64,000 bases of DNA from contig NZ_MLYO01000012.1 in the NCBI RefSeq assembly GCF_001866665.1, positions 310,001 through 374,000 on the forward strand. Reading direction: 5' to 3'. How positions within the stretch are numbered: position 1 is the first letter of the stretch; each line of letters begins with the position of its first letter. The DNA is from Streptomyces monashensis. Its GTDB lineage: Bacteria; Actinomycetota; Actinomycetes; Streptomycetales; Streptomycetaceae. Under the pieces are notes generated by a model, which saw only the letters and a list, made by a program, of their open reading frames with translations, was not told the origin of the DNA and searched no databases. Shown here piece by piece: positions 27,561 through 35,521 of this stretch. A program made the translations under genes and the position numbers.

Positions 27561-29987
27561 TCAGGCCGTCAGTTCTGCCAGGCGGGTCCGGACCCGGGTG
27601 AGGCCGAGGTGGTCCTCGTCGGCCTCGTAGTGTGCGGCGGCGGTGCGGAGGTCCGCTGCCTCCTCGGCCCGCCGCTCCGACAGCCGGTGGCAGCGGGCGC
27701 GGGCCTCCAGGGCGTCGGCCAGCTGGAGTCCGGCGCCCGCCTCGGTCATCGCCGTGACGGCCTCGTCCAGGCAGACGCGCGCCTGCTCCGCGTCACCGGC
27801 GTCGAGGTGCGCGTCGCCCAGACTCATGTAGACACGGCCTGCGTTGTAGGCGTCACCGCCGCCCGGCAGCCGGCGGAACTGTGCGAGGGCGTCGTTCAAC
27901 CGGGCGACGGCGGCGGGGAATTGACGCTGCCGCGTCTGGGCGCGCCCGATGTGGTGGGTCAGCAGGGCCGTGGCGCGCGGCACGTCCGCCCAGCCGTCCT
28001 CCCCCGGGCCGATCCGGCGCAGCACCTCCTGCGCCTCCTCGAAACACGCCTGGGCCGCGGCGAACTCCCACTGCTTGAGCCGGAGCAGTCCCAGCGACTC
28101 GACGGCCGTCGCCTCGCCCCGGTGGTGGCCGCAGGCCCGGTCCGCGGCCCTGGCCTGCGTGAGGGCGTGCTCCGCGTCCGCCGGCCGGCCGGATCCCATG
28201 TAGCCGAAGGCGAGTTGGGACCACATACGGCCGACGGAACGCGGGTCGCCGAACTCCTCCGCGACGTGCCGTCCGGCGGCCTCGACCCCGAGGAGGTGCG
28301 TGTCGATCCACTGCGCGTGGAAGCCGAGCAGCAGATGCAGGCCCCACAGGGCCTCGCACAGCTGCCAGACCAGGTCGTCGAAGCCGTGGTGGGCGGCGGC
28401 CCGGACGACGGCCGCGAGGTTCTCCCGCTCGGCACGCAGCTCCGCCAGCGCGCGCTTGCCGTCGGCGCGGTCGCGGTGTTCCGGCAGGACGAGCCCCCGG
28501 TACGCGGCGCCGAGCCGCCAGCGCAGCGGCATGACCCGGAAGTCCGCGCCCGCCGCGAAGCGCAGGTGCGCGACCGCGACCCGGCGGACGGCGGCGGCCA
28601 TCCGGGCCTGCCCGTCCTCGGCCTCGGCCAGCGCGTGGGCGTGTGCCCGGGTCAGGTCGTGGAACCGGTAGCGCTCCTCCCCGACCTCTTCCAGCAGATG
28701 CACCCGGGCCAGCTCCTCCAGCAGCCCGCGCGCCTCGTCCTCGTGGACCGCGGCGGCGTGCGCCGCGGTGCGCACGGTCACCGTCGGCCACGGCCACACC
28801 GCGATCGCCCGGTAGAACGCGGCGCAGCCGGGGGTGAGTTCGGCGTAGGCCGCGTCCTGGACGAGCCGGACGGGATCGGCCGCCGCGGCCCGGTCCTCTT
28901 CGCGCACGGCGGTGCCCTCCCGGTCGTGCCCCTGGTTCCCCTGGCCGCGGCCGGACAGCCGCTCGGCGACCCGCTCCCAGGTCAGCTGGTGCCGGACGGC
29001 GAGGCCGGCGCCCGTGGTGCACAGCGCGAGGGGGATCCCGCCCGTGCCGTCGGCCACGGCCCGGACCACGGCGTCGGGCGCGGCGGGGCGGTCGCGGCCG
29101 GCGACCCGCCGGACCAGCGTCATCGCGTCCTCGGCCGAGAGCGGCCCCAGCGGATACGGCCGGGCGCCGTGCTCGCCCACGAGCCGCCCGGGGCGGTACC
29201 GGCTCGTCACCAGGACGAGGCACTCCGGCGAGGCCGGGAGCAGCGGGACGACCTGGGCGTCGTCGTGGGCGTCGTCCAGTACGACGAGCAGCCGCCGGTC
29301 GGCGGTGCAGCCGCGGTAGAGATCGCGCTGGCGCGCCTCGTCGCCCGGCACCAGGGCGCGCGGCACCCCGAGCGGCTCCAGGAAGCGCGCGAGCACGTCG
29401 GACGGCTGGAGCGCCGTACCGGCCGAGGCACCTTTCAGGTCGGCGAACAGCACCCCGTCGGGAAACCGCTCGCGCAGCGCCGTCGCGCAGTGCACGGCGG
29501 CGGCGGTCTTGCCGATGCCGCCCGGCCCGGTGAGAACGGCGACGACGGGCGCGCCGGGCGTCCGTTCCTCCTCGTCCAGCAGGCCCGTCAGCCAGGCGAG
29601 CACCTCCGCGCGGTCGGTGAACGCCGCCGTCGTCGGCGGCAGCATCTGCGGACGCGAGGCAGCGTGCGCCACGGCGGGTACGGAGCGCGGCGACAGCCAC
29701 GCGGCCTCGCGGACCCACTCCGTCACCTCACGGGCGAACTCCGGTGATCTGCAGGCGAGTTCGAGCAGCTGCTGGGCGGCCGCCGTCTGCTCGGACTCGG
29801 TGCCGGGGAGGGCGGGATGCGCCGAACCACCCGCCGCCGAGCCCGGGTTTCCCCCGGACCGGCCCCTGCTCAGCAGGTCGTAGAGCCGCTCGGAGAGCCG
29901 TCTGCCCGCTTCTCCGCTCGCTCCGGAGACGGCGCCCGAGACGACCGTGCTGACAGCCGAGAGTGCCATGCCCATCAACGGTTCCAC
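27561..29987 (-). CDS. STAND ATPase: NB-ARC plus TPR repeats
   Basis: An 808-residue multidomain protein. Residues 1-40 are a small-residue-rich, potentially membrane-active helix (MGMALSAVSTVVSGAVSGAS) followed by a linker. The NB-ARC core runs from about 120 to 340: Walker A GPGGIGKT at 154-161, Walker B LLVVLDDA at 233-240, the LVTSR sensor at 259-263, and GGIPLAL near 315. A winged-helix segment follows (about 370-450), then tetratricopeptide repeats to the end. This is the domain order of NLR-like STAND proteins, which oligomerise on ligand binding; in bacteria some are antiphage sensors, others signalling proteins. No DNA-binding domain as in AfsR/SARP is present. It converges with the GT-B-like gene. 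Confidence 0.85.
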   Translation of the reverse strand: MEPLMGMALSAVSTVVSGAVSGASGEAGRRLSERLYDLLSRGRSGGNPGSAAGGSAHPALPGTESEQTAAAQQLLELACRSPEFAREVTEWVREAAWLSPRSVPAVAHAASRPQMLPPTTAAFTDRAEVLAWLTGLLDEEERTPGAPVVAVLTGPGGIGKTAAAVHCATALRERFPDGVLFADLKGASAGTALQPSDVLARFLEPLGVPRALVPGDEARQRDLYRGCTADRRLLVVLDDAHDDAQVVPLLPASPECLVLVTSRYRPGRLVGEHGARPYPLGPLSAEDAMTLVRRVAGRDRPAAPDAVVRAVADGTGGIPLALCTTGAGLAVRHQLTWERVAERLSGRGQGNQGHDREGTAVREEDRAAAADPVRLVQDAAYAELTPGCAAFYRAIAVWPWPTVTVRTAAHAAAVHEDEARGLLEELARVHLLEEVGEERYRFHDLTRAHAHALAEAEDGQARMAAAVRRVAVAHLRFAAGADFRVMPLRWRLGAAYRGLVLPEHRDRADGKRALAELRAERENLAAVVRAAAHHGFDDLVWQLCEALWGLHLLLGFHAQWIDTHLLGVEAAGRHVAEEFGDPRSVGRMWSQLAFGYMGSGRPADAEHALTQARAADRACGHHRGEATAVESLGLLRLKQWEFAAAQACFEEAQEVLRRIGPGEDGWADVPRATALLTHHIGRAQTRQRQFPAAVARLNDALAQFRRLPGGGDAYNAGRVYMSLGDAHLDAGDAEQARVCLDEAVTAMTEAGAGLQLADALEARARCHRLSERRAEEAADLRTAAAHYEADEDHLGLTRVRTRLAELTA

Positions 29988-30079
29988 TCCGGAACTCCCC
30001 CCAACTCGCCGTTGCCGTCATCGTATCGACGCGCGGGCGGGGCGGACGGGGGCGACGGGCGGGGACGAGCGCGCGGGGT

Positions 30080-30970
30080 TCAGGTGCTCGCCACCAGCAG
30101 GTCCTCCCCCGTCGACGGGCGCAGGCCGTCCGGGCGGCCGGTGAAGTACCGCTCGCCGAGGGAGGCGCCCGAGACGTGCCGAGCCTCCTCGAACCCGGCC
30201 TCGCGGGCCAGGGCCAGCATCTCCTCGGGCGTGTAGAAGCTGCGGAACGGCGTGCCCGAACTCCGTGCGCCCGCCGTGCTGGCGCGCAGGCCGGGGCGGT
30301 CGGCCTCGGCCACGAGGTCCTCGGGCAGCAGGAAGGTCATGACGAGGGTCGAGCCGGGGGCCAGCGCGGCGATCTGGCGCAGCGTGGTGGCGGTGGCCTC
30401 CTTGGTGAGGTACATCGTGACCCCGCTGGAGGCGACGACCGCCGGCCGGCCCGGGTCGAACCCGGCCGCGGTCAGCGGCTCCCGCCAGGCCCCGCCGCTC
30501 GCCTCGAAGTCGACCGGCACGAGGTGCGGCCGACGGCCGGAGCCGTCGTAGCCCAAGGCGGCGAGCCGCCGGCGCTTCCACTCCTGCGGGCCGGGCCGGT
30601 CGACCTCGAAGACGCGCAGCCGGGACACGCCCCCGGTCTCGCGCTGCGCGAAGGTGTCGAGCCCGGCGCCCAGCAGGACGTACTGGTCGACACCGTGCTC
30701 GGCGGCCTGCTCCGCGACCAGGTCCTCGACGAACCGGGCGCGGGCGACCATGGCGGCCCGGAACGCGCGGGTCGCCACCGGGTCCATGTCCCGCCGCTCG
30801 CGCCAGTCGTCGCCCGGGTCCGCGATCCTGAGCCCGATCTCGTCCGTCAGGACGTGGGGCGGAGCGTCGACCTGGACGTGCATCGCCCGCCACAGGGCGC
30901 ACCGGACGGCGGTGTGGTCCGGCGCCACGTCCGCCCGGCCGCCCGCCGGGCCACCGCCTGCGCCGGTCAC
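30080..30970 (-). CDS. SAM-dependent methyltransferase (TIGR00027/LCM-like)
   Basis: A 296-residue methyltransferase of the leucine carboxyl methyltransferase-like class common in actinobacteria. The GTG at 30970 is chosen because it overlaps the VOC gene stop by four bases (GTGA) and follows AAGGAG. VLLGAGLDTFAQR near residues 109-120 is the SAM-binding motif I, FEVDRPGPQEWKRRRL the acidic strand-2 site, and MTFLLPEDL a later core strand. It probably acts on a small molecule carboxylate or hydroxyl. It is the third gene of an operon with a ribbon-helix-helix regulator and a VOC protein. Confidence 0.87.
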   Translation of the reverse strand: MTGAGGGPAGGRADVAPDHTAVRCALWRAMHVQVDAPPHVLTDEIGLRIADPGDDWRERRDMDPVATRAFRAAMVARARFVEDLVAEQAAEHGVDQYVLLGAGLDTFAQRETGGVSRLRVFEVDRPGPQEWKRRRLAALGYDGSGRRPHLVPVDFEASGGAWREPLTAAGFDPGRPAVVASSGVTMYLTKEATATTLRQIAALAPGSTLVMTFLLPEDLVAEADRPGLRASTAGARSSGTPFRSFYTPEEMLALAREAGFEEARHVSGASLGERYFTGRPDGLRPSTGEDLLVAST

Positions 30971-31317
30971 GACTGCTCCTTCCGGGGAGCCTGGAGGCTC
31001 CACAGGCGTCCGTCGGGGTCGCGGACGGTCATCAGCCGGGTGCCGAAGTGCGTGTCCTCGAACGGCGTGACCACCTCGACGGCGGAGTCGGCGCGGAACG
31101 CGTCCGCGTCCGGCACCTTGAACACGATCTGCGTCCGCGGCTCCCGGTCCTCGGGAACCTCGGCGATGAACACGTACGGTCCGTCGCCGCAGCGGAACTG
31201 ACCGGAGTTGTGATCGGTCTCGAACTCCAGCTCGTAGCCCAGCCCCTGGAAGAAGCGGGCCGCCCTGCCCCAGTTGTGCGTCTCCAGGAAGACCGCTTCG
31301 ATGCCCTCGGTCGCCAT
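30967..31317 (-). CDS. VOC family (glyoxalase/bleomycin-resistance fold) protein
   Basis: A 116-residue single VOC domain, starting at the ATG at 31317 directly after the regulator gene stop. It has a paired beta-alpha-beta-beta-beta layout: GIEAVFLETHNWGRAARFFQGLGYEL for the first module and VVTPFEDTHFGTRLMTVRDPDGRLWSL for the second. The DPDG turn with a following acidic position is conserved in metal-binding VOC enzymes, though here the metal set is not fully visible. VOC proteins bind toxins or catalyse isomerase and dioxygenase steps. Its tight coupling to a regulator and a methyltransferase suggests a small detoxification or self-protection unit. Confidence 0.85.
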   Translation of the reverse strand: MATEGIEAVFLETHNWGRAARFFQGLGYELEFETDHNSGQFRCGDGPYVFIAEVPEDREPRTQIVFKVPDADAFRADSAVEVVTPFEDTHFGTRLMTVRDPDGRLWSLQAPRKEQS

Positions 31318-31318
31318 G

Positions 31319-31510
31319 TCAGCCCTCTTTCCCGCTCGTGTCGCCGGTCTCGTTCTTCTCGTCCGTCCCGCCGTCGTCCAGGTAGGCCCGCAGGGCGTCG
31401 GCGACCAGCGCCGACAGTGACATGCCCGACTCGATGGCACGGAACTTCACCTGCTTGATCAGTCCGATCGGCAGGTACACGTTGAACTGCTTGACGTCCT
31501 CATCACCCAC
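31319..31510 (-). CDS. ribbon-helix-helix (CopG/Arc-type) regulator
   Basis: A 63-residue protein beginning with GTG at 31510; no clear ribosome site precedes it, so it may be translated from a leaderless or very short leader. [19 protein letters not shown] is the beta strand and first helix of a ribbon-helix-helix fold, and [16 protein letters not shown] the second helix, with an acidic disordered tail. These dimers bind DNA through the paired strand, often at direct repeats. TAGC repeats at 8-bp spacing lie immediately upstream (31519-31540), a probable autoregulatory site. It leads an operon with VOC and methyltransferase genes. Confidence 0.88.
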   Translation of the reverse strand: MGDEDVKQFNVYLPIGLIKQVKFRAIESGMSLSALVADALRAYLDDGGTDEKNETGDTSGKEG

Positions 31511-31518
31511 AGCGTGAG

Positions 31519-31540
31519 GCTAGCATGCTAGCAATCTAGC
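31519..31540. promoter_or_regulatory. iteron-like operator for the ribbon-helix-helix regulator
   Basis: GCTAGCATGCTAGC (31519-31532) is a perfect 14-base palindrome, and TAGC occurs three times at exact 8-base steps (31521, 31529, 31537). Short direct repeats of this kind are typical ribbon-helix-helix targets. They lie within 30 bases of the regulator start. Confidence 0.7.
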
Positions 31541-31770
31541 CGGGACTGATGCTCCCCCGGGAGGGCGAGTTCGTCTTCGAGGTGATCCCCGGCACGGTGG
31601 AGATGAACAACCCGTTCGGCCACGGCGAAGCCGGCCTCGGTTCTCAGTTCGGTCGTGGCCCGGAGCCGACATCCCGCGCGCGGGGCGGATCGAGCGTGCC
31701 ATCGTGGGGCATCACTCAACCAGCAACGCCAACTCCGTCCCCCCCATCGGCACTTCGAGGAGTCCCCCAC

Positions 31771-32325
31771 ATGCTCCACGGCATCGATGTCAGCGCGTTC
31801 CAGTCCTCCTCGTACGACACGAGCGGCCTCTCCTTCGCCTTCATCAAGGCGACGGAGGGCCGCACGTACACCAACCCCCACGCCACCGCCCAGACGAAGA
31901 CCGCCCGGGACGCCGGCCTGGTCGTGGGCTTCTACCACTTCCTGTGGCCGGGCAACCTCACCGCCCAGGCCGAACACTTCGTGACCGCCGCCCCCTCCAG
32001 GGCCGGCGACATCCTCGCCGTCGACTGGGAGACCACGGGCGACGGCACCCGCGCGAGCAACGCGGAGAAGGACACCTTCCTCAAGAAGGTGAAGTCCCTG
32101 CGCCCGAACCACCGGGTCGTGCTCTACACGAACAGGGACTTCTGGTTGACCGTCGACACGACCTCCTACGCGGGCGACGGTCTCTGGATCGCCGACTACG
32201 TCACCGCGGGCAGGCCTCGCATCAAGGCGAAGTGGCTCTTCCACCAGTACACCAGCGACCCGCACGACAAGGACGTGGCCGACTTCGCGAGCACGGCGGC
32301 ACTGAAGAGCTGGGCCGAGGGCTGA
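31771..32325 (+). CDS. GH25-type muramidase (lysozyme) without leader peptide
   Basis: A 184-residue glycoside hydrolase family 25 domain that cleaves the MurNAc-GlcNAc bond of peptidoglycan. LHGIDVSAFQ (D6) and DILAVDWETTGDG near residues 84-96 supply the conserved acidic residues, IKATEGRTY and FYHFLWPGN are family motifs, and LFHQYTSD closes the barrel. The ATG at 31771 follows GAGGAG at 9 bases. There is no signal peptide, and an upstream in-frame extension to 31549 does not provide one, so export would need a holin or cell lysis, or the protein acts in a phage-like or toxin role. Confidence 0.87.
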   Translation: MLHGIDVSAFQSSSYDTSGLSFAFIKATEGRTYTNPHATAQTKTARDAGLVVGFYHFLWPGNLTAQAEHFVTAAPSRAGDILAVDWETTGDGTRASNAEKDTFLKKVKSLRPNHRVVLYTNRDFWLTVDTTSYAGDGLWIADYVTAGRPRIKAKWLFHQYTSDPHDKDVADFASTAALKSWAEG

Positions 32326-32331
32326 GCGGCG

Positions 32332-32994
32332 TCAGCCGCGGAAGCCCGCCGGGCGTTCGGGGGAGGCCTCCGCGAGGGCCTTGGTGACGGCGTCGGTGCC
32401 GGCCTGGAGACCGTAGACCGGGGTGTCCGGCTGCTGGCGCCAGGAGTCGTCGATGCCGCCCGCGTCCACCGTGTCGAAGCCGAGTTCGTCGATCAGGGCG
32501 CGGACCTTGGCCTTGGCGGCCGCGTCGTCGCCGGCGACCGGAAGGGCCATGCGGTCGGCGGCGCCGGCCGGGCGGGGCCGGTCCAGGAGGTCCTGGGCGT
32601 AGGTGCCGTTGAAGGCCTTGATCACCGGGTGGCCGAGGTGCTGCTCGGTCCAGCGGCTCTCGGTCAGGCCGTCGTCCTCGATCGCGGCGATGCGGCCGTC
32701 GCGCTGCTGCGGGTAGTAGTTGCCGGTGTCGATCACCGCCACGTCCTGCGCCGCGCCGTCCAGCACGCCCGAGGGGAGGTTCGGGATCGCCTTCAGCGGG
32801 ATCGTGACGACCACCACCTCGGCGCCCCGGGCCGCCTCCTCGACCCGGACCGCGGTCGCGCCCGTCTCCTCGGCCAGTTCCTTCAGGGTCTCGGGGCCGC
32901 GGGAGTTGGCCACGGAGACGTCGTGGCCGAGGGCGGTGAGCCTGCGGGTGAGGTTGCCGCCGATGTTTCCCGCGCCGATGATGCCGATCTTCAT
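32332..32994 (-). CDS. NADP-binding reductase (F420-dependent NADP reductase-like, COG2085)
   Basis: A 220-residue dinucleotide-binding protein from the ATG at 32994. MKIGIIGAGNIGGNLTRRLTALGHDV is a Rossmann fingerprint with GxGxxG, and VANSRGPETL at strand 2 reads like an NADP phosphate-binding site. IDTGNYYPQQRDG and ESRWTEQHLGHPVIKAFNGTYAQDL are the family core near residues 90-140. Relatives include F420H2:NADP oxidoreductases and NADPH-dependent reductases; without a search I cannot decide which. A 16-base palindrome lies upstream at 33021-33036. Confidence 0.85.
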   Translation of the reverse strand: MKIGIIGAGNIGGNLTRRLTALGHDVSVANSRGPETLKELAEETGATAVRVEEAARGAEVVVVTIPLKAIPNLPSGVLDGAAQDVAVIDTGNYYPQQRDGRIAAIEDDGLTESRWTEQHLGHPVIKAFNGTYAQDLLDRPRPAGAADRMALPVAGDDAAAKAKVRALIDELGFDTVDAGGIDDSWRQQPDTPVYGLQAGTDAVTKALAEASPERPAGFRG

Positions 32995-33020
32995 GACAGG
33001 CCTTCCGGGTTGTCTCTTTT

Positions 33021-33036
33021 TCATGCATGTGCATGA
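33021..33036. promoter_or_regulatory. palindromic operator-like element upstream of the reductase
   Basis: TCATGCATGTGCATGA has perfect 7-base arms (TCATGCA/TGCATGA) around TG, 27 bases upstream of the reductase ATG. The form fits a MarR- or HxlR-type site; no such regulator is adjacent. Confidence 0.5.
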
Positions 33037-33105
33037 TTCTGATGTCCCCGACAACCTCGTCGGCACCGGCGCTATTCCGGGACTCCGCCCTTCGCGTGAA
33101 CCGGC

Positions 33106-34098
33106 TCAGACGCGTACGACGATCTTGCCCGTGTGGCGGTTCGACTCCATCAGGCGGTGCGCGTCGCCGATGCGGTCCAGGCCGTCGTACACCTCGGCGA
33201 TCACCGGGCGGAGGGTGCCGTCGGCGAGGCCCGAGCCGATGTAGTGGGCGGCGCGGCGGCGGCCCTCCGCCGTGCCGGTGAGCGCGAAGTTGGCGTAGCC
33301 GTGGACCGTGACGGGCCAGTTCCTGGGCAGTTCGACGGGGCCGTCGGCGAGCCAGCCGTAGCTGACCATGGTGGCGTCGGGGGCGGCCGCCGCGCCCAGT
33401 TCCCGGAAGTACGAGCCGCCGATCGCGTCCAGGACGATCTCGGCGCCCCGGTCGCCGGTGAGCCGCCGGGTCTCCTTGATCACGTCCTCGGTGTCGGTGA
33501 CGATCACGTGCTCGGCGCCCAGATCGAGCAGCGCCTGCCGTTTGTCCTCGGTGCGCGTGGTCGCGATCGGGACGGCGCCGGCCCGCCGGGCCACCTGGAT
33601 CGCGGCGGTGCCGACCCCGCTGGACGCCCCGGTGATCAGCACACGGTCGCCGGCCGCGAGGCCCGCCCGCTCGACCAGCGCGCCGTACGCCGTCGTGCAG
33701 GTGAGCCAGACGGCGGCCGCGGTGACCGCGTCGGCGCCGGCCGGGCGCGGCACGAGCGAGGCCTCGGGGAGGAGGGCGAGGTCGGCGTAGACACCGTGGG
33801 TGCTGAGGTGGTGGTTCCCGGCGGTGAGCACCGGGTCGCCGGGCGCGAACGCGGTCACGCCCGCGCCGACCGCCACCACCTCGCCGGCGGCCTCGTAGCC
33901 GTTGCGGGAGCCCGGCAGGGTGGGCTGGTAGTAGTAGGTGCCGGCGCGCAGCAACGCCTCGGCCCGGTTCAGTCCGAGCGCCTCGACGCGCAGCAGCACC
34001 TCGCCCGGACCGGGGTCCGGCAGTTCGGTCTCCTCGACCGTGAACACCTCGGGTCCGCCGATTTCATGAAAGAGCACGGTACGTGCGGTAGTTGTCAT
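33106..34098 (-). CDS. zinc-independent MDR family quinone oxidoreductase
   Basis: A 330-residue medium-chain dehydrogenase/reductase with a GroES-like N-terminal domain (EIGGPEVFTVEETELPDPGPGEVLLRV) and a Rossmann domain carrying LITGASSGVGTAAIQVARRAGA near residues 154-175. It lacks the zinc cysteine cluster, which places it with quinone oxidoreductase/crotonyl-CoA-reductase-like members that use NADPH. YGWLADGPVEL and TGTAEGRRRAAHYI are typical of the C-terminal part. It is divergent from the AraC gene with about 100 bases between, and probably is that regulator's target. Confidence 0.9.
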   Translation of the reverse strand: MTTTARTVLFHEIGGPEVFTVEETELPDPGPGEVLLRVEALGLNRAEALLRAGTYYYQPTLPGSRNGYEAAGEVVAVGAGVTAFAPGDPVLTAGNHHLSTHGVYADLALLPEASLVPRPAGADAVTAAAVWLTCTTAYGALVERAGLAAGDRVLITGASSGVGTAAIQVARRAGAVPIATTRTEDKRQALLDLGAEHVIVTDTEDVIKETRRLTGDRGAEIVLDAIGGSYFRELGAAAAPDATMVSYGWLADGPVELPRNWPVTVHGYANFALTGTAEGRRRAAHYIGSGLADGTLRPVIAEVYDGLDRIGDAHRLMESNRHTGKIVVRV

Positions 34099-34201
34099 GC
34101 CGTCGACGTTAGGCGCGACGGGCGAGACGTTCCATGTCCTTCTGTCTCGGTTTCCTGTCCGATCGTCTCTCTCGCCCGAACTCGCTGACTACAGTGGGCG
34201 C

Positions 34202-35119
34202 ATGGACGTGCTCAGCGACGTCGTCGCCGCGATGCGTACCGGGCAGCCGCATTCCTCGCGCCGGTACAAGTACGCACCCTGGGGCGCGCGGTTCGCCGCC
34301 TCGGGCGAGGCCGGCTTCCATGTGGTGCTGCGCGGCTCGGCGTGGCTGGTCCCCGAGGGCGGGGAGCCGCTCGCGCTGGGGCCCGGCGACGTCGTCTTCC
34401 TCCCGCACGGGCAGGCGCACAGCCTGGCCGGCGCGCTCGACGTCCCGCTGCGGGACATACGGCTGCGGCCCGACGGCACCTGGGGCGGCTGGCCGCAGGA
34501 GACGCGGGAGGGGCGCCCGGACGCGGTCACGCTGTGCGGCTTCTACCGGCTCGACCGCGACCGCGCTCACCGGCTGCTGGCCGAGCTGCCGCAGATCGTG
34601 CATCTGCCCGCCACGGCCGGCGGGCACCGCTCGCTGCGGGCGGCGGTGGAGCTGCTCGGGATGGAGCTGGAGGAGCAGCGGCCGGGCACCGACGCGATCG
34701 TGACCTCGCTGCTGGACACGCTGCTGCTGTACATCCTGCGGGCCTGGTGGGAGAGCGAGCGCGCGGCGGGGCGGGCGCGGGGCTGGGCCGGGGCGCTGGC
34801 CGATCCGGCGGTCGCGGCGGCGCTGCGCGCGATCCACGGCGATCCGGCGCGCGCCTGGACGGTGGCGGAGCTGGGCACCGCCGGCGGGCTGTCCCGGGCG
34901 GCCTTCGCGCGCCGGTTCACGGCGCTGGTGGGCGAGCCGCCGCTGACGTACCTGACCTGGTGGCGGATGACGACGGCGGGCCGGCTGCTGCGCCACGACG
35001 ACCTGTCCCTGCGCCAGATCGCCGAACGCACCGGCTACACCTCGGAGTTCGCCTTCGCCAAGGCGTTCAAGCGGGAGTACGGCACGGCACCGGGCCACTA
35101 CCGGAGGAACGCCCGCTGA
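34202..35119 (+). CDS. AraC family transcriptional regulator (cupin sensor)
   Basis: A 305-residue regulator. The N-terminal half is a cupin_6-type domain, with RYKYAPWGARFAASGEAGFHVVLRG and LGPGDVVFLPHGQAHSLAG, and the C-terminal 100 residues hold two helix-turn-helix motifs (WTVAELGTAGGLSRAAFARRF and LSLRQIAERTGYTSEFAFAKAFKRE). The GPGD and HxxxH-like cupin residues may bind a ligand or metal. The start at 34202 is the first Met in the cupin frame. Divergent to the MDR oxidoreductase, which it probably regulates. A strong hairpin after the stop ends the gene. Confidence 0.92.
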   Translation: MDVLSDVVAAMRTGQPHSSRRYKYAPWGARFAASGEAGFHVVLRGSAWLVPEGGEPLALGPGDVVFLPHGQAHSLAGALDVPLRDIRLRPDGTWGGWPQETREGRPDAVTLCGFYRLDRDRAHRLLAELPQIVHLPATAGGHRSLRAAVELLGMELEEQRPGTDAIVTSLLDTLLLYILRAWWESERAAGRARGWAGALADPAVAAALRAIHGDPARAWTVAELGTAGGLSRAAFARRFTALVGEPPLTYLTWWRMTTAGRLLRHDDLSLRQIAERTGYTSEFAFAKAFKREYGTAPGHYRRNAR

Positions 35120-35155
35120 CCCGCCCGCGCCACCGGCCTCGCCGCACATGACGAA

Positions 35156-35203
35156 GGGGGTGCCCCGGCCGCCGGAGGATTCCGTGCGGACCGGGGCACC
35201 CCC
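35156..35203. terminator. bidirectional terminator between AraC and the EF-hand gene
   Basis: GGGGGTGCCCCGG (35156-35168) pairs perfectly with CCGGGGCACCCCC (35191-35203) around a 22-base loop, between the convergent genes. Confidence 0.85.
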
Positions 35204-35223
35204 TCGGGCGCGTCACCCGTGGG

Positions 35224-35436
35224 TCACTTGTTCAGGTAGGCCCAGAACTCGTCGAACGACAGGACCTTGTCGCCGTTGAGGTCGCGCTGCTTGATGATGG
35301 ACTCCGCCACCGACTCGGTGACGTTCCAGTCGCCCTCCTGGGCCAGCGCGTGCTTGAACTCGGCAGCGGTGATGAATCCGTCCCCGTTCGCGTCGATCCG
35401 CTCGAACTGCTTGCGTGCTTCCTCGATGTCCGCCAC
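35224..35436 (-). CDS. EF-hand calcium-binding protein
   Basis: A 70-residue protein made of two EF-hands, the calbindin-like pair found in several Streptomyces proteins. Loop 1 is DANGDGFITAAE (residues 15-26) with acidic or polar ligands D15, N17, D19 and bidentate E26. Loop 2 is DLNGDKVLSFDE (residues 52-63) with D52, N54, D56 and E63. Both match the 12-residue canonical pattern. It is soluble and likely buffers or senses calcium in the cytoplasm, a signal associated with aerial growth in Streptomyces. It has its own transcription unit. Confidence 0.95.
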   Translation of the reverse strand: MADIEEARKQFERIDANGDGFITAAEFKHALAQEGDWNVTESVAESIIKQRDLNGDKVLSFDEFWAYLNK

Positions 35437-35521
35437 CGATCCGCCCCTTTTGTTCGTGTTTCTGTTGCCGTGCTGGCGTACTGACGCTGGTCAGATTAAC
35501 GGCTCTCTGCCGCGGGACCGG

